From Pontibacterium sp049603715 (GTDB taxonomy: Bacteria; Pseudomonadota; Gammaproteobacteria; Pseudomonadales; Balneatricaceae): a DNA stretch of 64,000 nt. A program made the position numbers and the translations under genes. This document shows, one piece after another, positions 34,811-44,125 of this stretch (positions are counted from its first letter, which is position 1; each line of letters begins with the position of its first letter). The stretch covers positions 11,517 to 75,516 of the forward strand of contig JBMYSW010000018.1 in NCBI GenBank assembly GCA_049603715.1, read 5' to 3'. The notes below the pieces were generated by a model that saw nothing but the letters and a program-made list of their open reading frames with translations, was not told where the DNA came from and searched no databases.

Positions 34811-34837
34811 AGCCCGAGTTTTAAATAAGCTTGGGCT
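34811..34837 (+). other. Hairpin in glpU-glpV gap
   Basis: AGCCCGAG and CTTGGGCT (one G-T pair) flank an 11-base loop, 32 bases before glpV. Such hairpins often separate low-level permease mRNA from abundant binding-protein mRNA. Confidence 0.5.
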
Positions 34838-34868
34838 ACAAAATCTAAGTTTTACTTATGAGGTTAAT

Positions 34869-36605
34869 ATGAACAAAAATAAAAACTGGCCTAAACGAGT
34901 TCTACTAAGTGCTGCGGTATCTTTAGCTGTTTTTGGTGCGAACGTCCAAGCGGATCAATACAGTGATGCGGCTAAAAAATGGGTTTCTGAAGAGTTTCAA
35001 GAGTCAACTCTTTCGCCAGAGCAACAGCTAAGAGAATTAGCGTGGTTTGCAAAAGCAGCTGAGCCTTTCCGCGGCATGACCATTAATGTGGCGTCTGAAA
35101 CGATTGCAACTCACGAATACGAGTCAAAAGTTCTAGCGAAAGCATTTGAAGAGATTACAGGTATTAAAGTTGTTCATGATTTGATCCAAGAAGGCGATGT
35201 GGTTGAAAAACTGCAAACGCAAATGCAGTCTGGTCGTAACATTTACGATGCCTTTATCAGCGATTCTGACTTGATTGGTACTCACTTCCGGTACGGTAAA
35301 GTGGTTCCAATTTCTGACATGATCAAGGGTGATGCAAAAGACTACACGTTGCCGACCTTGAACCTCGATGACTTTATTGGCTTGGACTTTACGCGTGGCC
35401 CAGACGGTAAAATTTACCAGTTGCCGGTTCAGCAGTTTGCTAACCTTTACTGGTTCCGTGCTGACTGGTTTGAACGTGAAGACCTAAAAAGTCAGTTTAA
35501 AGGTATCTATGGTTACGACCTAGGTGTACCTGTGAACTGGTCTGCTTACGAAGACATCGCTGAATTCTTCTCGGTTCATGTTAAAGAGATCGACGGTGAG
35601 ACTGTTTACGGTCACATGGATTACGGTAAGAAAGATCCATCATTGGGCTGGCGTTTCACCGATGCTTGGTTCTCTATGGCAGGCGCGGGCGACAAAGGTC
35701 TGCCTAATGGTTTGCCAGTAGATGAATGGGGTATTCGTGTGGAAGACTGTCATCCAGTGGGCTCGAGTGTTGAGCGTGGTGGTGCGACCAACGGCCCAGC
35801 CGCTGTTTACGCGACGACTAAATACGTTGACTGGTTGCGTGACTATGCGCCACCGCAAGCACAAGGTATGACCTTCTCTGAAGCCGGTCCTGTGCCTGCA
35901 CAAGGTAACATTGCTCAGCAAATCTTCTGGTACACAGCGTTCACAGCGGCGATGACAAAAGAAGGCTTGCCTGTAGTGAACGAAGATGGCACACCAAAAT
36001 GGCGTATGGCGCCTTCACCAAAAGGTCCATACTGGGAAGAGGGCATGAAGCTGGGCTACCAAGATACCGGTGCTTGGACATTCATGACATCTACTCCAGA
36101 CAAGCGTCGTTTGGCTGCATGGTTGTACGCTCAGTTTACCGTGTCTAGCACAGTCTCGTTGAAGAAAACTTTGGTTGGCCTCACACCAATTCGTGAGTCT
36201 GATATCTTCTCTGAAGCAATGACCGAAGCGGCTCCAAAACTAGGTGGTTTGGTTGAGTTCTACCGCAGCCCTGCACGTCTACAATGGACACCAACTGGCA
36301 CCAACGTTCCGGATTACCCGAAACTGGCTCAGCTTTGGTGGCAGTACATTGCTGAAGCAGCGAATGGTGAAAAAACCCCACAACAAGCACTGGATGGCCT
36401 AGCGGCTGCGCAAGACAAGGTGCTGCAGCGTTTGGAACGTGCGAAGGTTCAGCCTGAGTGTGGCCCTAAGCTAAATCCGAAGGTTGATCCACAAGAGTGG
36501 TTGTCTAAGCCTGGTGCACCTAAAGCGAAGCTTGCTAATGAGAAGCCGCAGGGTAAGACAGTTGCATACAAAGACCTAATCGAGAGCTGGAAGTCTGATC
36601 GCTAA
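34869..36605 (+). CDS. glpV: Glycerol-binding periplasmic protein GlpV
   Basis: 578 residues, larger than a usual family 1 binding protein, as known for GlpV. A signal peptide ends near FGANVQA. The mature region includes INVASETIATHEYESKVLAKA, then QMQSGRNIYDAFISDSDLIG, and a long C-terminal part with FYRSPARLQWTPTGTNVPDYP. It captures glycerol in the periplasm and delivers it to GlpPQ. A strong terminator follows. Confidence 0.88.
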   Translation: MNKNKNWPKRVLLSAAVSLAVFGANVQADQYSDAAKKWVSEEFQESTLSPEQQLRELAWFAKAAEPFRGMTINVASETIATHEYESKVLAKAFEEITGIKVVHDLIQEGDVVEKLQTQMQSGRNIYDAFISDSDLIGTHFRYGKVVPISDMIKGDAKDYTLPTLNLDDFIGLDFTRGPDGKIYQLPVQQFANLYWFRADWFEREDLKSQFKGIYGYDLGVPVNWSAYEDIAEFFSVHVKEIDGETVYGHMDYGKKDPSLGWRFTDAWFSMAGAGDKGLPNGLPVDEWGIRVEDCHPVGSSVERGGATNGPAAVYATTKYVDWLRDYAPPQAQGMTFSEAGPVPAQGNIAQQIFWYTAFTAAMTKEGLPVVNEDGTPKWRMAPSPKGPYWEEGMKLGYQDTGAWTFMTSTPDKRRLAAWLYAQFTVSSTVSLKKTLVGLTPIRESDIFSEAMTEAAPKLGGLVEFYRSPARLQWTPTGTNVPDYPKLAQLWWQYIAEAANGEKTPQQALDGLAAAQDKVLQRLERAKVQPECGPKLNPKVDPQEWLSKPGAPKAKLANEKPQGKTVAYKDLIESWKSDR

Positions 36606-36628
36606 CGACAGAAAGTAATTGATTGCCC

Positions 36629-36676
36629 AACCCCGATGCGGTTGCTCTACAAAAGCAGCTACATCGGGGTTTTTTA
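36629..36676 (+). terminator. glpSTPQUV operon terminator
   Basis: AACCCCGATG pairs exactly with CATCGGGGTT, with an inner GCT/AGC pairing, followed by a T-run. It closes the importer operon. Confidence 0.9.
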
Positions 36677-36782
36677 TTGCCTAATGCTCAGCTCGGCATT
36701 AATACCTTTTGATAAGGTAATAATGTTTGCAGTCTGAGCGACGAGGGAGTAAACCTTGCTAATCATTCCCGTGGAGAACAAC

Positions 36783-37223
36783 ATGTCAGACAATCAAACA
36801 CAAACGCCTTCGGTGGTTCGTGGCCAATGCCTATGTGGCCAAGTGGCAGCCGAAGTATCGGTTCCGTTTAATCGCTTTTTTCAATGTTACTGCAACCGCT
36901 GTCGTAAAAAGAGCGGTGGTGCATTTGCCGCACTCTTGTTTACCTCTGCAGAGAGCCTTAAGTGGCTTAAAGGTGAGGACTTGGTGAAGCGATTTGATTT
37001 GCCAGAAGCTGAGGTCTTTAGCACGGCTTTTTGTTCGAACTGTGGTTCGCCTGTGCCCTTTTTAAGTCGTCGCCCTGGAGTGTTGTCAGTTCCAGCGGGC
37101 TTTTTAGATAACGACCCGATGATTCGCCCTGAGGCGAATATCTTTACCGAAGAAACCGTGTGCTGGTTTGAAGAGGGGCAAAAAGCGCCTCGGTTTGACC
37201 AATACCCCATTACCCCTAAATAA
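36783..37223 (+). CDS. GFA/CENP-V zinc protein
   Basis: 146 residues from the ATG at 36783 with GGAG upstream; a longer TTG frame is less likely. Cysteine motifs CLCGQV, CYCNRCRKKSGG and CSNCGSPVP are the zinc ligands of the glutathione-dependent formaldehyde-activating-like fold. The catalytic role in most relatives is unproven. Confidence 0.88.
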   Translation: MSDNQTQTPSVVRGQCLCGQVAAEVSVPFNRFFQCYCNRCRKKSGGAFAALLFTSAESLKWLKGEDLVKRFDLPEAEVFSTAFCSNCGSPVPFLSRRPGVLSVPAGFLDNDPMIRPEANIFTEETVCWFEEGQKAPRFDQYPITPK

Positions 37224-37225
37224 CC

Positions 37226-37885
37226 ATGGGATCGGTCGCACGGATGCCTTGGGGAGCCGTGACCTTAGCCTTAGTAGCGGGGTGGGTGAATGCTGTGGGC
37301 CTTTTTGGGTTTGAGCACCAGTCTATCTCGCACCTTTCGGGGTTGGCGACCTTATTGGGCGCGGCGGGCGCTCAAGGGCAGGGCGTGCAGGGGTTACACC
37401 TACTGGCCATTGTTATTTGCTTTTGGCTCGGTGCAGTTGTTTCTGGCACGCGTTTGGCGGCAACCTGTGAGCGGCAAGGGCCAATGTTACTCCAAGGCTG
37501 CGATACGATTTTACTCACATTTGAAGCGCTGCTGTTTGCGGCATCGTACTGGATTTTGGCCGAAGGGTCGGCGATTGGCCACTACACGGCGTCTGCAGCT
37601 TGTGGCTTACAAAACGCTATGACCACGCAGCTCAGTCGTGGCCAAATTCGTTCCACCCATGTGACCGGGCTATTTACCGACTTAGGCTTAATGCTTGGCG
37701 CCCGTATGCGCGGAGTGCGTTTACACGGCGGGCGTGTCGCAGCATTTACCTTGCTAATTATTGGCTTTGTAGCAGGCGGTGGTTTGGGCGCGACTGTGTT
37801 TAACATGCTGCACTATGGCGCTTTGTTAGTTCCCGCAGGCTTATGTGCTGCTTTAGCTGTGCTTAGCCGCTTTTGGCGGTGTTAA
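37226..37885 (+). CDS. YoaK-family membrane protein (DUF1275)
   Basis: 219 residues with about six helices. The start MGSVARMPWGAVTLALVAGWVNAVGL and SISHLSGLATLLGAA are typical of DUF1275. Later ALQNAM-like (CGLQNAMTTQ) and STHVTGLFTDLGLMLGARM motifs match. It starts 3 bases after the GFA gene; function is unknown. Confidence 0.87.
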   Translation: MGSVARMPWGAVTLALVAGWVNAVGLFGFEHQSISHLSGLATLLGAAGAQGQGVQGLHLLAIVICFWLGAVVSGTRLAATCERQGPMLLQGCDTILLTFEALLFAASYWILAEGSAIGHYTASAACGLQNAMTTQLSRGQIRSTHVTGLFTDLGLMLGARMRGVRLHGGRVAAFTLLIIGFVAGGGLGATVFNMLHYGALLVPAGLCAALAVLSRFWRC

Positions 37886-37910
37886 TGCCTTTCTTTTTAA
37901 CTGTTAGCCG

Positions 37911-38702
37911 TTAAGCCGGTAAATAACGGTCGCGGCGAAGCAGTGTTATCCAATTGAGGTCAACCTGATCTGGGTGGTCTTGCGGGCTGGGCTTGTACTC
38001 AGCTCCTAGTGGCTGTTTGTAACCTAGCTGGGCAATGTGGTCAAAAATATGCGCGTAGTTAAGCTCGCCTGTATCGGGCTCTTGCCGTGCAGGCACTGAG
38101 GCAAACTGAATGTGGCCGATGTGTGGTAAAAGGCTGATTAAGCGCTCGCAAATATCGCCTTCCATAATTTGTACGTGGTAGCAGTCAAACATCAGCTTTA
38201 GGTTGGGTAACCCCAACGCTTCGATAATTTCTATCGCTTGGCCTGTTGTTTTTAAAAAGTAGTGGGGCGCATCGCGGTGGTTTAGCGGCTCTATCAGTAA
38301 GGTGATGTTATGGGCTTTGGCCTGCTCTACCGCGTAGGCGAGGTTGCTCATAAAGGTCTCTTTAGCTTCATTCCCTGTGGCGTTACCAGCCATCACATGG
38401 ACGTTTTTTGCACCTATTTCTGCAGCATAACTCAGTGCTTGATCAATTGATGCTTTGGCCCGTTCCACTTGGTCGGGTAGCGCACACAAGCCAAACTCCC
38501 CTTGGTCCAATTGGCCTGGGTGGGTGTTAATGCCCAACATCGGCAGCCCGGTGGTCTCTAGCGCAGCTTTTACATCAGCGACTTTGTGCTCGTAAGGCCA
38601 GTGACACTCAACGGCAGCAAAGCCCGCTTGGTGCGCTAATATAATCGCATCGGCGAGTGGTAGGTGGTTCCATAAAAAGCCAAGGTTGGCAGAAAACGGC
38701 AT
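37911..38702 (-). CDS. Hydroxypyruvate isomerase-family TIM barrel
   Basis: 263 residues of the Hyi/OtnI family that isomerises hydroxypyruvate and tartronate semialdehyde or 2-oxo-tetronate. Motifs NLGFLWNHLPLADAI, LLIEPLNHRD, LMFDCYHVQIMEGD and GAEYKP hold the divalent-metal Glu/His/Asp ligands. It is a single gene without glyoxylate-pathway neighbours, so the substrate is uncertain. Confidence 0.85.
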   Translation of the reverse strand: MPFSANLGFLWNHLPLADAIILAHQAGFAAVECHWPYEHKVADVKAALETTGLPMLGINTHPGQLDQGEFGLCALPDQVERAKASIDQALSYAAEIGAKNVHVMAGNATGNEAKETFMSNLAYAVEQAKAHNITLLIEPLNHRDAPHYFLKTTGQAIEIIEALGLPNLKLMFDCYHVQIMEGDICERLISLLPHIGHIQFASVPARQEPDTGELNYAHIFDHIAQLGYKQPLGAEYKPSPQDHPDQVDLNWITLLRRDRYLPA

Positions 38703-38784
38703 GGCGGTTCCCTCGTTTTTTACTCGCGTATTTATTCTTTTATTTTCGTTATTGAATGCAAAGCGTTTTAACAGTTCTTGCAGT

Positions 38785-39513
38785 CTAATCTAACGCGGCG
38801 AGCTTGTCTGCGATGCAATGGTAGGCGGCTATGCGTCGTTGGTTGTCGGGGCATCCTGTGGCTTGCTTGCGTTGATAATGCGCAAGCTGTTGCTGTGCGT
38901 AGGTTAAGGCTCGTGCTCGCGAGTCGGCACAGTGATATTGCCAGAGCTGATCGCCACAGAGTGATACAGCTGGCTTGGCTGGTTGGTTGCAGCTTCGGCT
39001 AGCGCCGATGACCTCGTAGATGCGTTGGCGCTCTTCCACGAGGTGCTCAAAGCGCAGGCTAAAGTCTTTGCTGGCTAGCTGCCCCCGTAGTTCTGGTGTG
39101 TAGCGCACAGGGCAAACGAGAATATCAAAGTCGGTGTTGGGGTTGTATTCGCAAATGTTTGCTACTAGGTCGCCAGCCAAATCGCCACCGATCCCGGCAA
39201 TAATGACAAGATGTCGGCCTTGGTAGTGGGCTAGAGGCAGTTGATTAGCGTCTAAGCAATGTACCGACAGTTGCCGTTGTTCACCGTTTGCGAGTGAAAT
39301 GCATTGGGGTTGCAGCTTATCGGTAATGCTTGGGACACAGTCGACCAGATGCACATACGGCGCTTTTTGTTGTTCAAACAGTGTTAAACCTAGGTGGCCG
39401 TGGTCGCAGCAGACATCCCACAGGTGATGATAAGCGGGCGCAGTTGTATCGGCTGCATCGGTGGTTGAGGGCACAAGCGCTGCAAGTGTCCGAAGGCGTT
39501 TGCCTAGTTTCAT
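38785..39513 (-). CDS. trmK: TrmK-like tRNA methyltransferase
   Basis: 242 residues. The Rossmann motif LWDVCCDHGHLGLTLFEQ, followed by VHLVDCVPSITDKL and the DUF633-type IIAGIGGDLAGDLVANI, points to the family that methylates adenine-22 N1 in tRNA using AdoMet. The fold match is good; substrate certainty is moderate. The C-terminal 60 residues are Arg/Gln/Ala-rich. Confidence 0.75.
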   Translation of the reverse strand: MKLGKRLRTLAALVPSTTDAADTTAPAYHHLWDVCCDHGHLGLTLFEQQKAPYVHLVDCVPSITDKLQPQCISLANGEQRQLSVHCLDANQLPLAHYQGRHLVIIAGIGGDLAGDLVANICEYNPNTDFDILVCPVRYTPELRGQLASKDFSLRFEHLVEERQRIYEVIGASRSCNQPAKPAVSLCGDQLWQYHCADSRARALTYAQQQLAHYQRKQATGCPDNQRRIAAYHCIADKLAALD

Positions 39514-39714
39514 AAGTCTATCGAGCTGGTGGATGTGGGTAGGTCGCTATAAACACGGGCGACATTTTGCCACAAAACAGCAGTGCTTGCGGTATCTAAG
39601 GTTGCTAATCTGAGTTGGTCGTATTTTGTACAGCTGGAGGCAGTGAGGTACCTCAAGCATTGGATACTAACGCCAAAGCACACTTAAAAAGGAAAGAACG
39701 AGCAAGTTTAGAAC

Positions 39715-39761
39715 GCGAGAAAGCTTAAAAAGCGAGAAAGCGCAAAAAAAAGCGAGAAAGC
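39715..39761 (+). repeat. Three 10-bp direct repeats before a lipoprotein gene
   Basis: GCGAGAAAGC occurs at 39715, 39732 and 39752 in an A-rich leader just before the lipoprotein start. It could be a leader-RNA feature or a slippage product. The rest of the 39514-39780 gap has no gene visible. Confidence 0.55.
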
Positions 39762-39780
39762 TTATAAAAGGAGCCAAAAT

Positions 39781-40191
39781 ATGAAGCCATGGATAGGCTG
39801 TTTCATCGTATTAACGCTATCTGGTTGTACACCTCAGCCAGAGCGAACTTCAACCCATCAAACACCTACCGAGTGGGTGTTTGTGCATTTTAATGTGCTC
39901 GAGCTAGAGCGCCCTAAAAGCTACTTTTATTATGCCAAGGTCAGTCGCGAACGGCTTGCGACCCTGACCACCCCCGAGGGTAGTCGCGGCTTTATTCGCC
40001 TACACGATGTGAAGTACTGGGATGATGAGCAACGCATTCAAAACTATCGCGATGGTGAAAACAGTGGCGAGTTGGTATTTAACCTCAAAGACCTAGTGCG
40101 ATTAAGCGTGGTCCACCAAGCACCTGTGGCGGGGTTAGGGTATGAGCAATTTCAGTCGAGTTTTGATGCCAGCTTGGCTCAGTCGCCCTAA
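39781..40191 (+). CDS. Small lipoprotein
   Basis: 136 residues. A signal peptide ends at lipobox LSGC (cysteine at about residue 16), so the protein is lipidated. The remaining 120 residues are soluble and contain VFVHFNVLELERPKSYFYYA; no known domain. RBS AAAGGAG is close to the ATG. Confidence 0.75.
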   Translation: MKPWIGCFIVLTLSGCTPQPERTSTHQTPTEWVFVHFNVLELERPKSYFYYAKVSRERLATLTTPEGSRGFIRLHDVKYWDDEQRIQNYRDGENSGELVFNLKDLVRLSVVHQAPVAGLGYEQFQSSFDASLAQSP

Positions 40192-40422
40192 AAAGCTAAG
40201 CCTGTGTACAGCGTTTAGTTCAATAAATTTTATGCCAGATGGCACAGGCGAACAATGAATAAAAAAATAGCGCCACAATATAAAAAACATGAGGCAGTTT
40301 GCCTAGTCTATGCTCTAATGCCAAAAGTGAAGTGGCGAGGCCGCTTCGCCTTTTTGTAGCTTTTTAGCGTTGAAACAGCGCGATGGTTTTTGGCTGCGTT
40401 TCTTCGCCCGTAGGTGGCTTTC

Positions 40423-41970
40423 ATGTCTGACGATACCCTGCTCGACCAACCCGAACACAAACTTAATCTTCGACACCTGACCCTTGAGGACTATCCTGCC
40501 ATTAAAAAGGTGATGGATGAGGTGTATCCCGATTTGGGGGGCGCGTTTCCTGAAAAACAATTTCGCGCTCAGCTTACCGTCTTCCCCGAAGGGCAAATCT
40601 GTATTGAAGACCACGGCGAGGTCGTTGCTGCTGCGTTTGCCGTTATCGTCGATTACGATAAATTTGGCGACCACCATACCTATGACCAAATCACCGGTAA
40701 TGCTTACCTAACTACCCATGACCCATTAGGTGATGTGCTGTACGGCGTTGATGTGTTTGTATCGCCACGCTATCGTGATATGCGTTTGGGCCGTCGCTTG
40801 TATGAAGGGCGCAAAGAACTTTGCCAGAACCTCAACCTCAAGGCGATAGTGGCGGGTGGTCGTATCCCGCGTTACAAAAACTACAGTAAAGAGCTCTCGC
40901 CGCAAGAATACCTTGACCAAGTTAAGCGTAAAAAAATCTACGACCCGATTTTAACCTTTCAAATCTCAAACGGCTTTGAGGCCAAGCGGATTCTGACTGA
41001 CTACTTGCCCGAAGATAAAGAGTCTCATGGCTATGCGGTATTACTGGAGTGGACCAACCTTTATTACGAACCGAAGAAAACACAGTTGGTGGGTGCGACG
41101 CGCACGACAGCTCGTGTGGGGTGTGTGCAATGGCAAATGCGTCCGTTTGAGTCGGTTGAAGACTTTTTACAGCAGGTAGAGTTTTTTGTAGACGCACTCT
41201 CGGACTATCAGTGTGACCTGGCGCTGTTCCCTGAGTTTTTTAGTGCGCCGTTAATGGGGTTGGATAATCACAAAACCTCGCTGGACTCGATTAAAGCTTT
41301 GGCTCAATACAGTGGCGAAATTGTCGAGGCGATTTCGCAGTTGGCGGTGGCTTACAATATCAATGTTATCGCTGGTTCTATGCCGGTCATTGATAACGAT
41401 GAGCTACTGAACATTGCCTACCTTTGTCGTCGCGATGGCACCATCGATGCCCAATACAAGCTGCACCCAACGCCCTATGAAAAGCGCGCTTGGATCATGC
41501 AAGGTGGTAACGAGCTCAAAGTATTCGATACCGACTTTGGTAAAATTGGCATCTTGATTTGCTACGACGTGGAGTTTCCTGAACTGGCGCGATTGCAGTC
41601 AGAGCACGGTATGCAAATGCTGTTTGTGCCGTTTTGGACTGACAGTAAAAACAGCTACCTGCGGGTTCGCTGTTGCGCCCAAGCACGTGCGATTGAAAAC
41701 GAATGCTATGTAGCCATTGCCGGTAGTGTCGGTAACTTGCCGAATGTAGATGGGGCCGATATTCAGTATGCGCAGTCAGCGGTATTTTCGCCGTCTGACT
41801 TCTCGTTCCCGCACGATGCCATTATGGCAGAGACCACACCAAACACCGAAATGACCCTGATTGTCGATCTCGACTTGGATAAGCTAAATCAGCTGCAGAA
41901 TGAGGGCTCGGTGCGAAACTACCTCGACCGTCGTCGTGATCTATACAAAATTCAGTGGACAGGGGACTAG
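40423..41970 (+). CDS. GNAT acetyltransferase-nitrilase fusion
   Basis: 515 residues from the ATG at 40423 (TAGGTGG upstream; the GTG at 40414 is less likely). The N-terminal GNAT domain has GVDVFVSPRYRDMRLGRRLY as the acetyl-CoA loop. From about residue 230 a carbon-nitrogen hydrolase domain carries E271 (LFPEFFS), K346 (AQYKLHP) and C380 (ILICYDVEFPE), the full Glu-Lys-Cys triad. Such fusions are known in Bacteroidetes, Bacillus and gammaproteobacteria, but the substrate is unproven. Confidence 0.9.
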   Translation: MSDDTLLDQPEHKLNLRHLTLEDYPAIKKVMDEVYPDLGGAFPEKQFRAQLTVFPEGQICIEDHGEVVAAAFAVIVDYDKFGDHHTYDQITGNAYLTTHDPLGDVLYGVDVFVSPRYRDMRLGRRLYEGRKELCQNLNLKAIVAGGRIPRYKNYSKELSPQEYLDQVKRKKIYDPILTFQISNGFEAKRILTDYLPEDKESHGYAVLLEWTNLYYEPKKTQLVGATRTTARVGCVQWQMRPFESVEDFLQQVEFFVDALSDYQCDLALFPEFFSAPLMGLDNHKTSLDSIKALAQYSGEIVEAISQLAVAYNINVIAGSMPVIDNDELLNIAYLCRRDGTIDAQYKLHPTPYEKRAWIMQGGNELKVFDTDFGKIGILICYDVEFPELARLQSEHGMQMLFVPFWTDSKNSYLRVRCCAQARAIENECYVAIAGSVGNLPNVDGADIQYAQSAVFSPSDFSFPHDAIMAETTPNTEMTLIVDLDLDKLNQLQNEGSVRNYLDRRRDLYKIQWTGD

Positions 41971-41975
41971 CACCC

Positions 41976-43034
41976 GTGAAGTTATTTAATTGCCAGTCGT
42001 GTGGCCAAACCCTGATGTTTGAAAACACCCAGTGCGAGGCCTGTGGCCACGCATTGGGCTTTGTTGCTCCCTCGTTAAGCTTGCACGCGTTAACACCTGT
42101 GGAAGGTGGTTTTCAGTTACTGGGAGACACCTCGGGCAACCTTTGGCGTTATTGCGATAACCATCAACACGGTGCATGTAACTGGTTGGTGACGGGTGAG
42201 GATCAACTTTGCACTGCCTGCGAGCTTAATCGCTATATCCCTAACCTCAATGGCATTGAGGAGAAAGAGGCGTGGCAGCAACTAGAATTTGCCAAGCATC
42301 GTTTGGTTTACAGTTTGTTGCGTTTAAACCTGCCTGTGGTGAGTAAAGTGGCATCGCCCGACGGTCTCGCTTTTGACTTTATTTCGGAAGAGAACCAAGT
42401 GCCCGAAGAGGCCAGCACACTCACAGGCCATGCCGATGGCCAAGTCACGATTAATGCGGCCGAAGCGGATGCGGTTGAACGCGAGCAAATGCGCGAAGAC
42501 ATGAACGAGTCTTACCGTACGCTTATTGGTCATTTTCGCCATGAAGTCGGCCATTATTATTGGGATGTTCTGATTGGCGCAGATGAGACCAAAATAGCGG
42601 CATTTCGCGCCTTATTCGGTGATGAACAATTAGACTACGCCGAGGCATTAGAGCAACATTATGCGACCCCCAAAGCAGATTGGCGTGATTCACATATCAG
42701 CGTTTATGCCTCGTCGCACCCGTGGGAAGATTGGGCCGAGACTTGGGCGCATTACTTCCATTTGATGGACACCCTTGAAACAGCCCATGCGTTAGGTATG
42801 AGCTTAAATCCGGCCTCGGGTACGCACCCCAACGTGTATATGCCATTGCTGGCCGACCCATACGAAGTGTCGGACTTTGATGCTTTGATGAGTCAATATT
42901 TGCCACTCACCTTTGCAGTGAACAGCCTGAATCGAGGAATGGGACAGCCTGATCTATACCCATTTGTGTTGGTGCCTAAGGTGCGAGAGAAACTAGCCTT
43001 TGTGCATCAGCTATTGCGAGAGGGGAAGCAATAA
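41976..43034 (+). CDS. Zinc-ribbon plus metallopeptidase protein
   Basis: 352 residues from GTG 41976 (AGGGGA upstream). The N-terminal zinc ribbon CQSCGQTLMFENTQCEACGH and a second set near CTACELNRY precede a putative zinc metallopeptidase domain with HEVGHYYWDVL and a downstream WEDWAETWAHYFH. This family has an unknown substrate and often neighbours the GNAT-nitrilase gene. Confidence 0.85.
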   Translation: MKLFNCQSCGQTLMFENTQCEACGHALGFVAPSLSLHALTPVEGGFQLLGDTSGNLWRYCDNHQHGACNWLVTGEDQLCTACELNRYIPNLNGIEEKEAWQQLEFAKHRLVYSLLRLNLPVVSKVASPDGLAFDFISEENQVPEEASTLTGHADGQVTINAAEADAVEREQMREDMNESYRTLIGHFRHEVGHYYWDVLIGADETKIAAFRALFGDEQLDYAEALEQHYATPKADWRDSHISVYASSHPWEDWAETWAHYFHLMDTLETAHALGMSLNPASGTHPNVYMPLLADPYEVSDFDALMSQYLPLTFAVNSLNRGMGQPDLYPFVLVPKVREKLAFVHQLLREGKQ

Positions 43035-43094
43035 GCGCACTTTGAATCTTTAAACGAGCAAGGGCGCAGCGCATTGCACTGTGCCCAGCCAAGA

Positions 43095-43961
43095 TTAAAG
43101 ACGACTCAACAACTCGGCTTTTTTACTTTGAAACTCGCTTTCTGATAGCACGCCCGCCGCGTGAAGCTGGCCTAGCTTTTCAATAAGCGCCAACGCTTCC
43201 ATCGAGCTTTCAACATTTACGCTTTGAGCCACAGGTGCAGGTGGTACGGCAACAGGCTCGGGAGCAGGTGCTAGCTCCACCGCTGGCTGAGCGGGGTAAA
43301 GGCTGGTTTCTGGCTCAATAGGCGCGGGCTCGTCAAATGTGGTGGTTGGGTACAGTGGTGGTGTTTCAGAGGCAACACCCATAGGCTCGGCTACGGGAGC
43401 CATTGAGGTTTTATTGCTGTAAACCACAGGTAAGGTGGCCACAGGCACAACGCCATATTGGCTGGTAAAGGTCATTTGATCGTTACCGCCTTGTTGCTGG
43501 CCTACACCGCCAATATGGTGGTCCAGTGTGTTATACACGGTCACTTCGTCAAAAACTTTAACGGCTAAGCGGCCGTTAAAAATGGCGTATTCGGCGCTGT
43601 TTTGGCTGCCGGTACTGTGAGGCGCGCCAAGGTCTAGTTCGCTTGGCCACCAGTGTTGTGGGCTGTTGTTGTTGCCACGGTACACAGGGAAAATTTGTGT
43701 TGTTGCCAAGGCGTTTGATAGTTCGTTACACAAGTTATCAACGGTGTTTTTAAGCTGCATGTTAAACATGTCGCCCACCATGGTCATGCCGCCTTGCATC
43801 CACTGGCCCGAACCGCCGAGTTCCCATACGTTAAATTGTGCCATGGTGCCGCCACCGTTATTGACGGCGATGAGCATGTGCTCAACGGTGTCGGTTTGAA
43901 GGGCGTAACGATAGGCTAAATCAGCAACGAGTTGCTGGCCTGCGGGGGTGAGCTCGAGCAT
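43095..43961 (-). CDS. SHOCT-tailed protein of unknown function
   Basis: 288 residues. The N-terminal region contains a glycine-rich WELGGSGQWMQGGMTM segment; the middle is Pro/Glu/Ala-rich; the C-terminal 30 residues (LIEKLGQLHAAGVLSESEFQ) form a SHOCT motif, an oligomerisation short domain. No membrane helix. The gene is separated by 164 bases from the bufferin operon. Confidence 0.65.
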   Translation of the reverse strand: MLELTPAGQQLVADLAYRYALQTDTVEHMLIAVNNGGGTMAQFNVWELGGSGQWMQGGMTMVGDMFNMQLKNTVDNLCNELSNALATTQIFPVYRGNNNSPQHWWPSELDLGAPHSTGSQNSAEYAIFNGRLAVKVFDEVTVYNTLDHHIGGVGQQQGGNDQMTFTSQYGVVPVATLPVVYSNKTSMAPVAEPMGVASETPPLYPTTTFDEPAPIEPETSLYPAQPAVELAPAPEPVAVPPAPVAQSVNVESSMEALALIEKLGQLHAAGVLSESEFQSKKAELLSRL

Positions 43962-44125
43962 AAAAACTAACTCCGTTGTTTGGACATGCTGTGCGAAAAA
44001 GGGTGTGGTTCTGTGCCCTTAAAATATACGCTCAGTTATACCTTATTTAGCGATTAAATGATGCAGTGCAACGTAAAAACTATGAGTTTTAATTCGCCTC
44101 TCCGCAGGTTTTTGCGACTTTATTG

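Noticed and set aside
43072..43096. Hairpin between the metallopeptidase and SHOCT genes as a terminator
   Set aside because: Includes a G-T pair and lacks a T-run on either strand.
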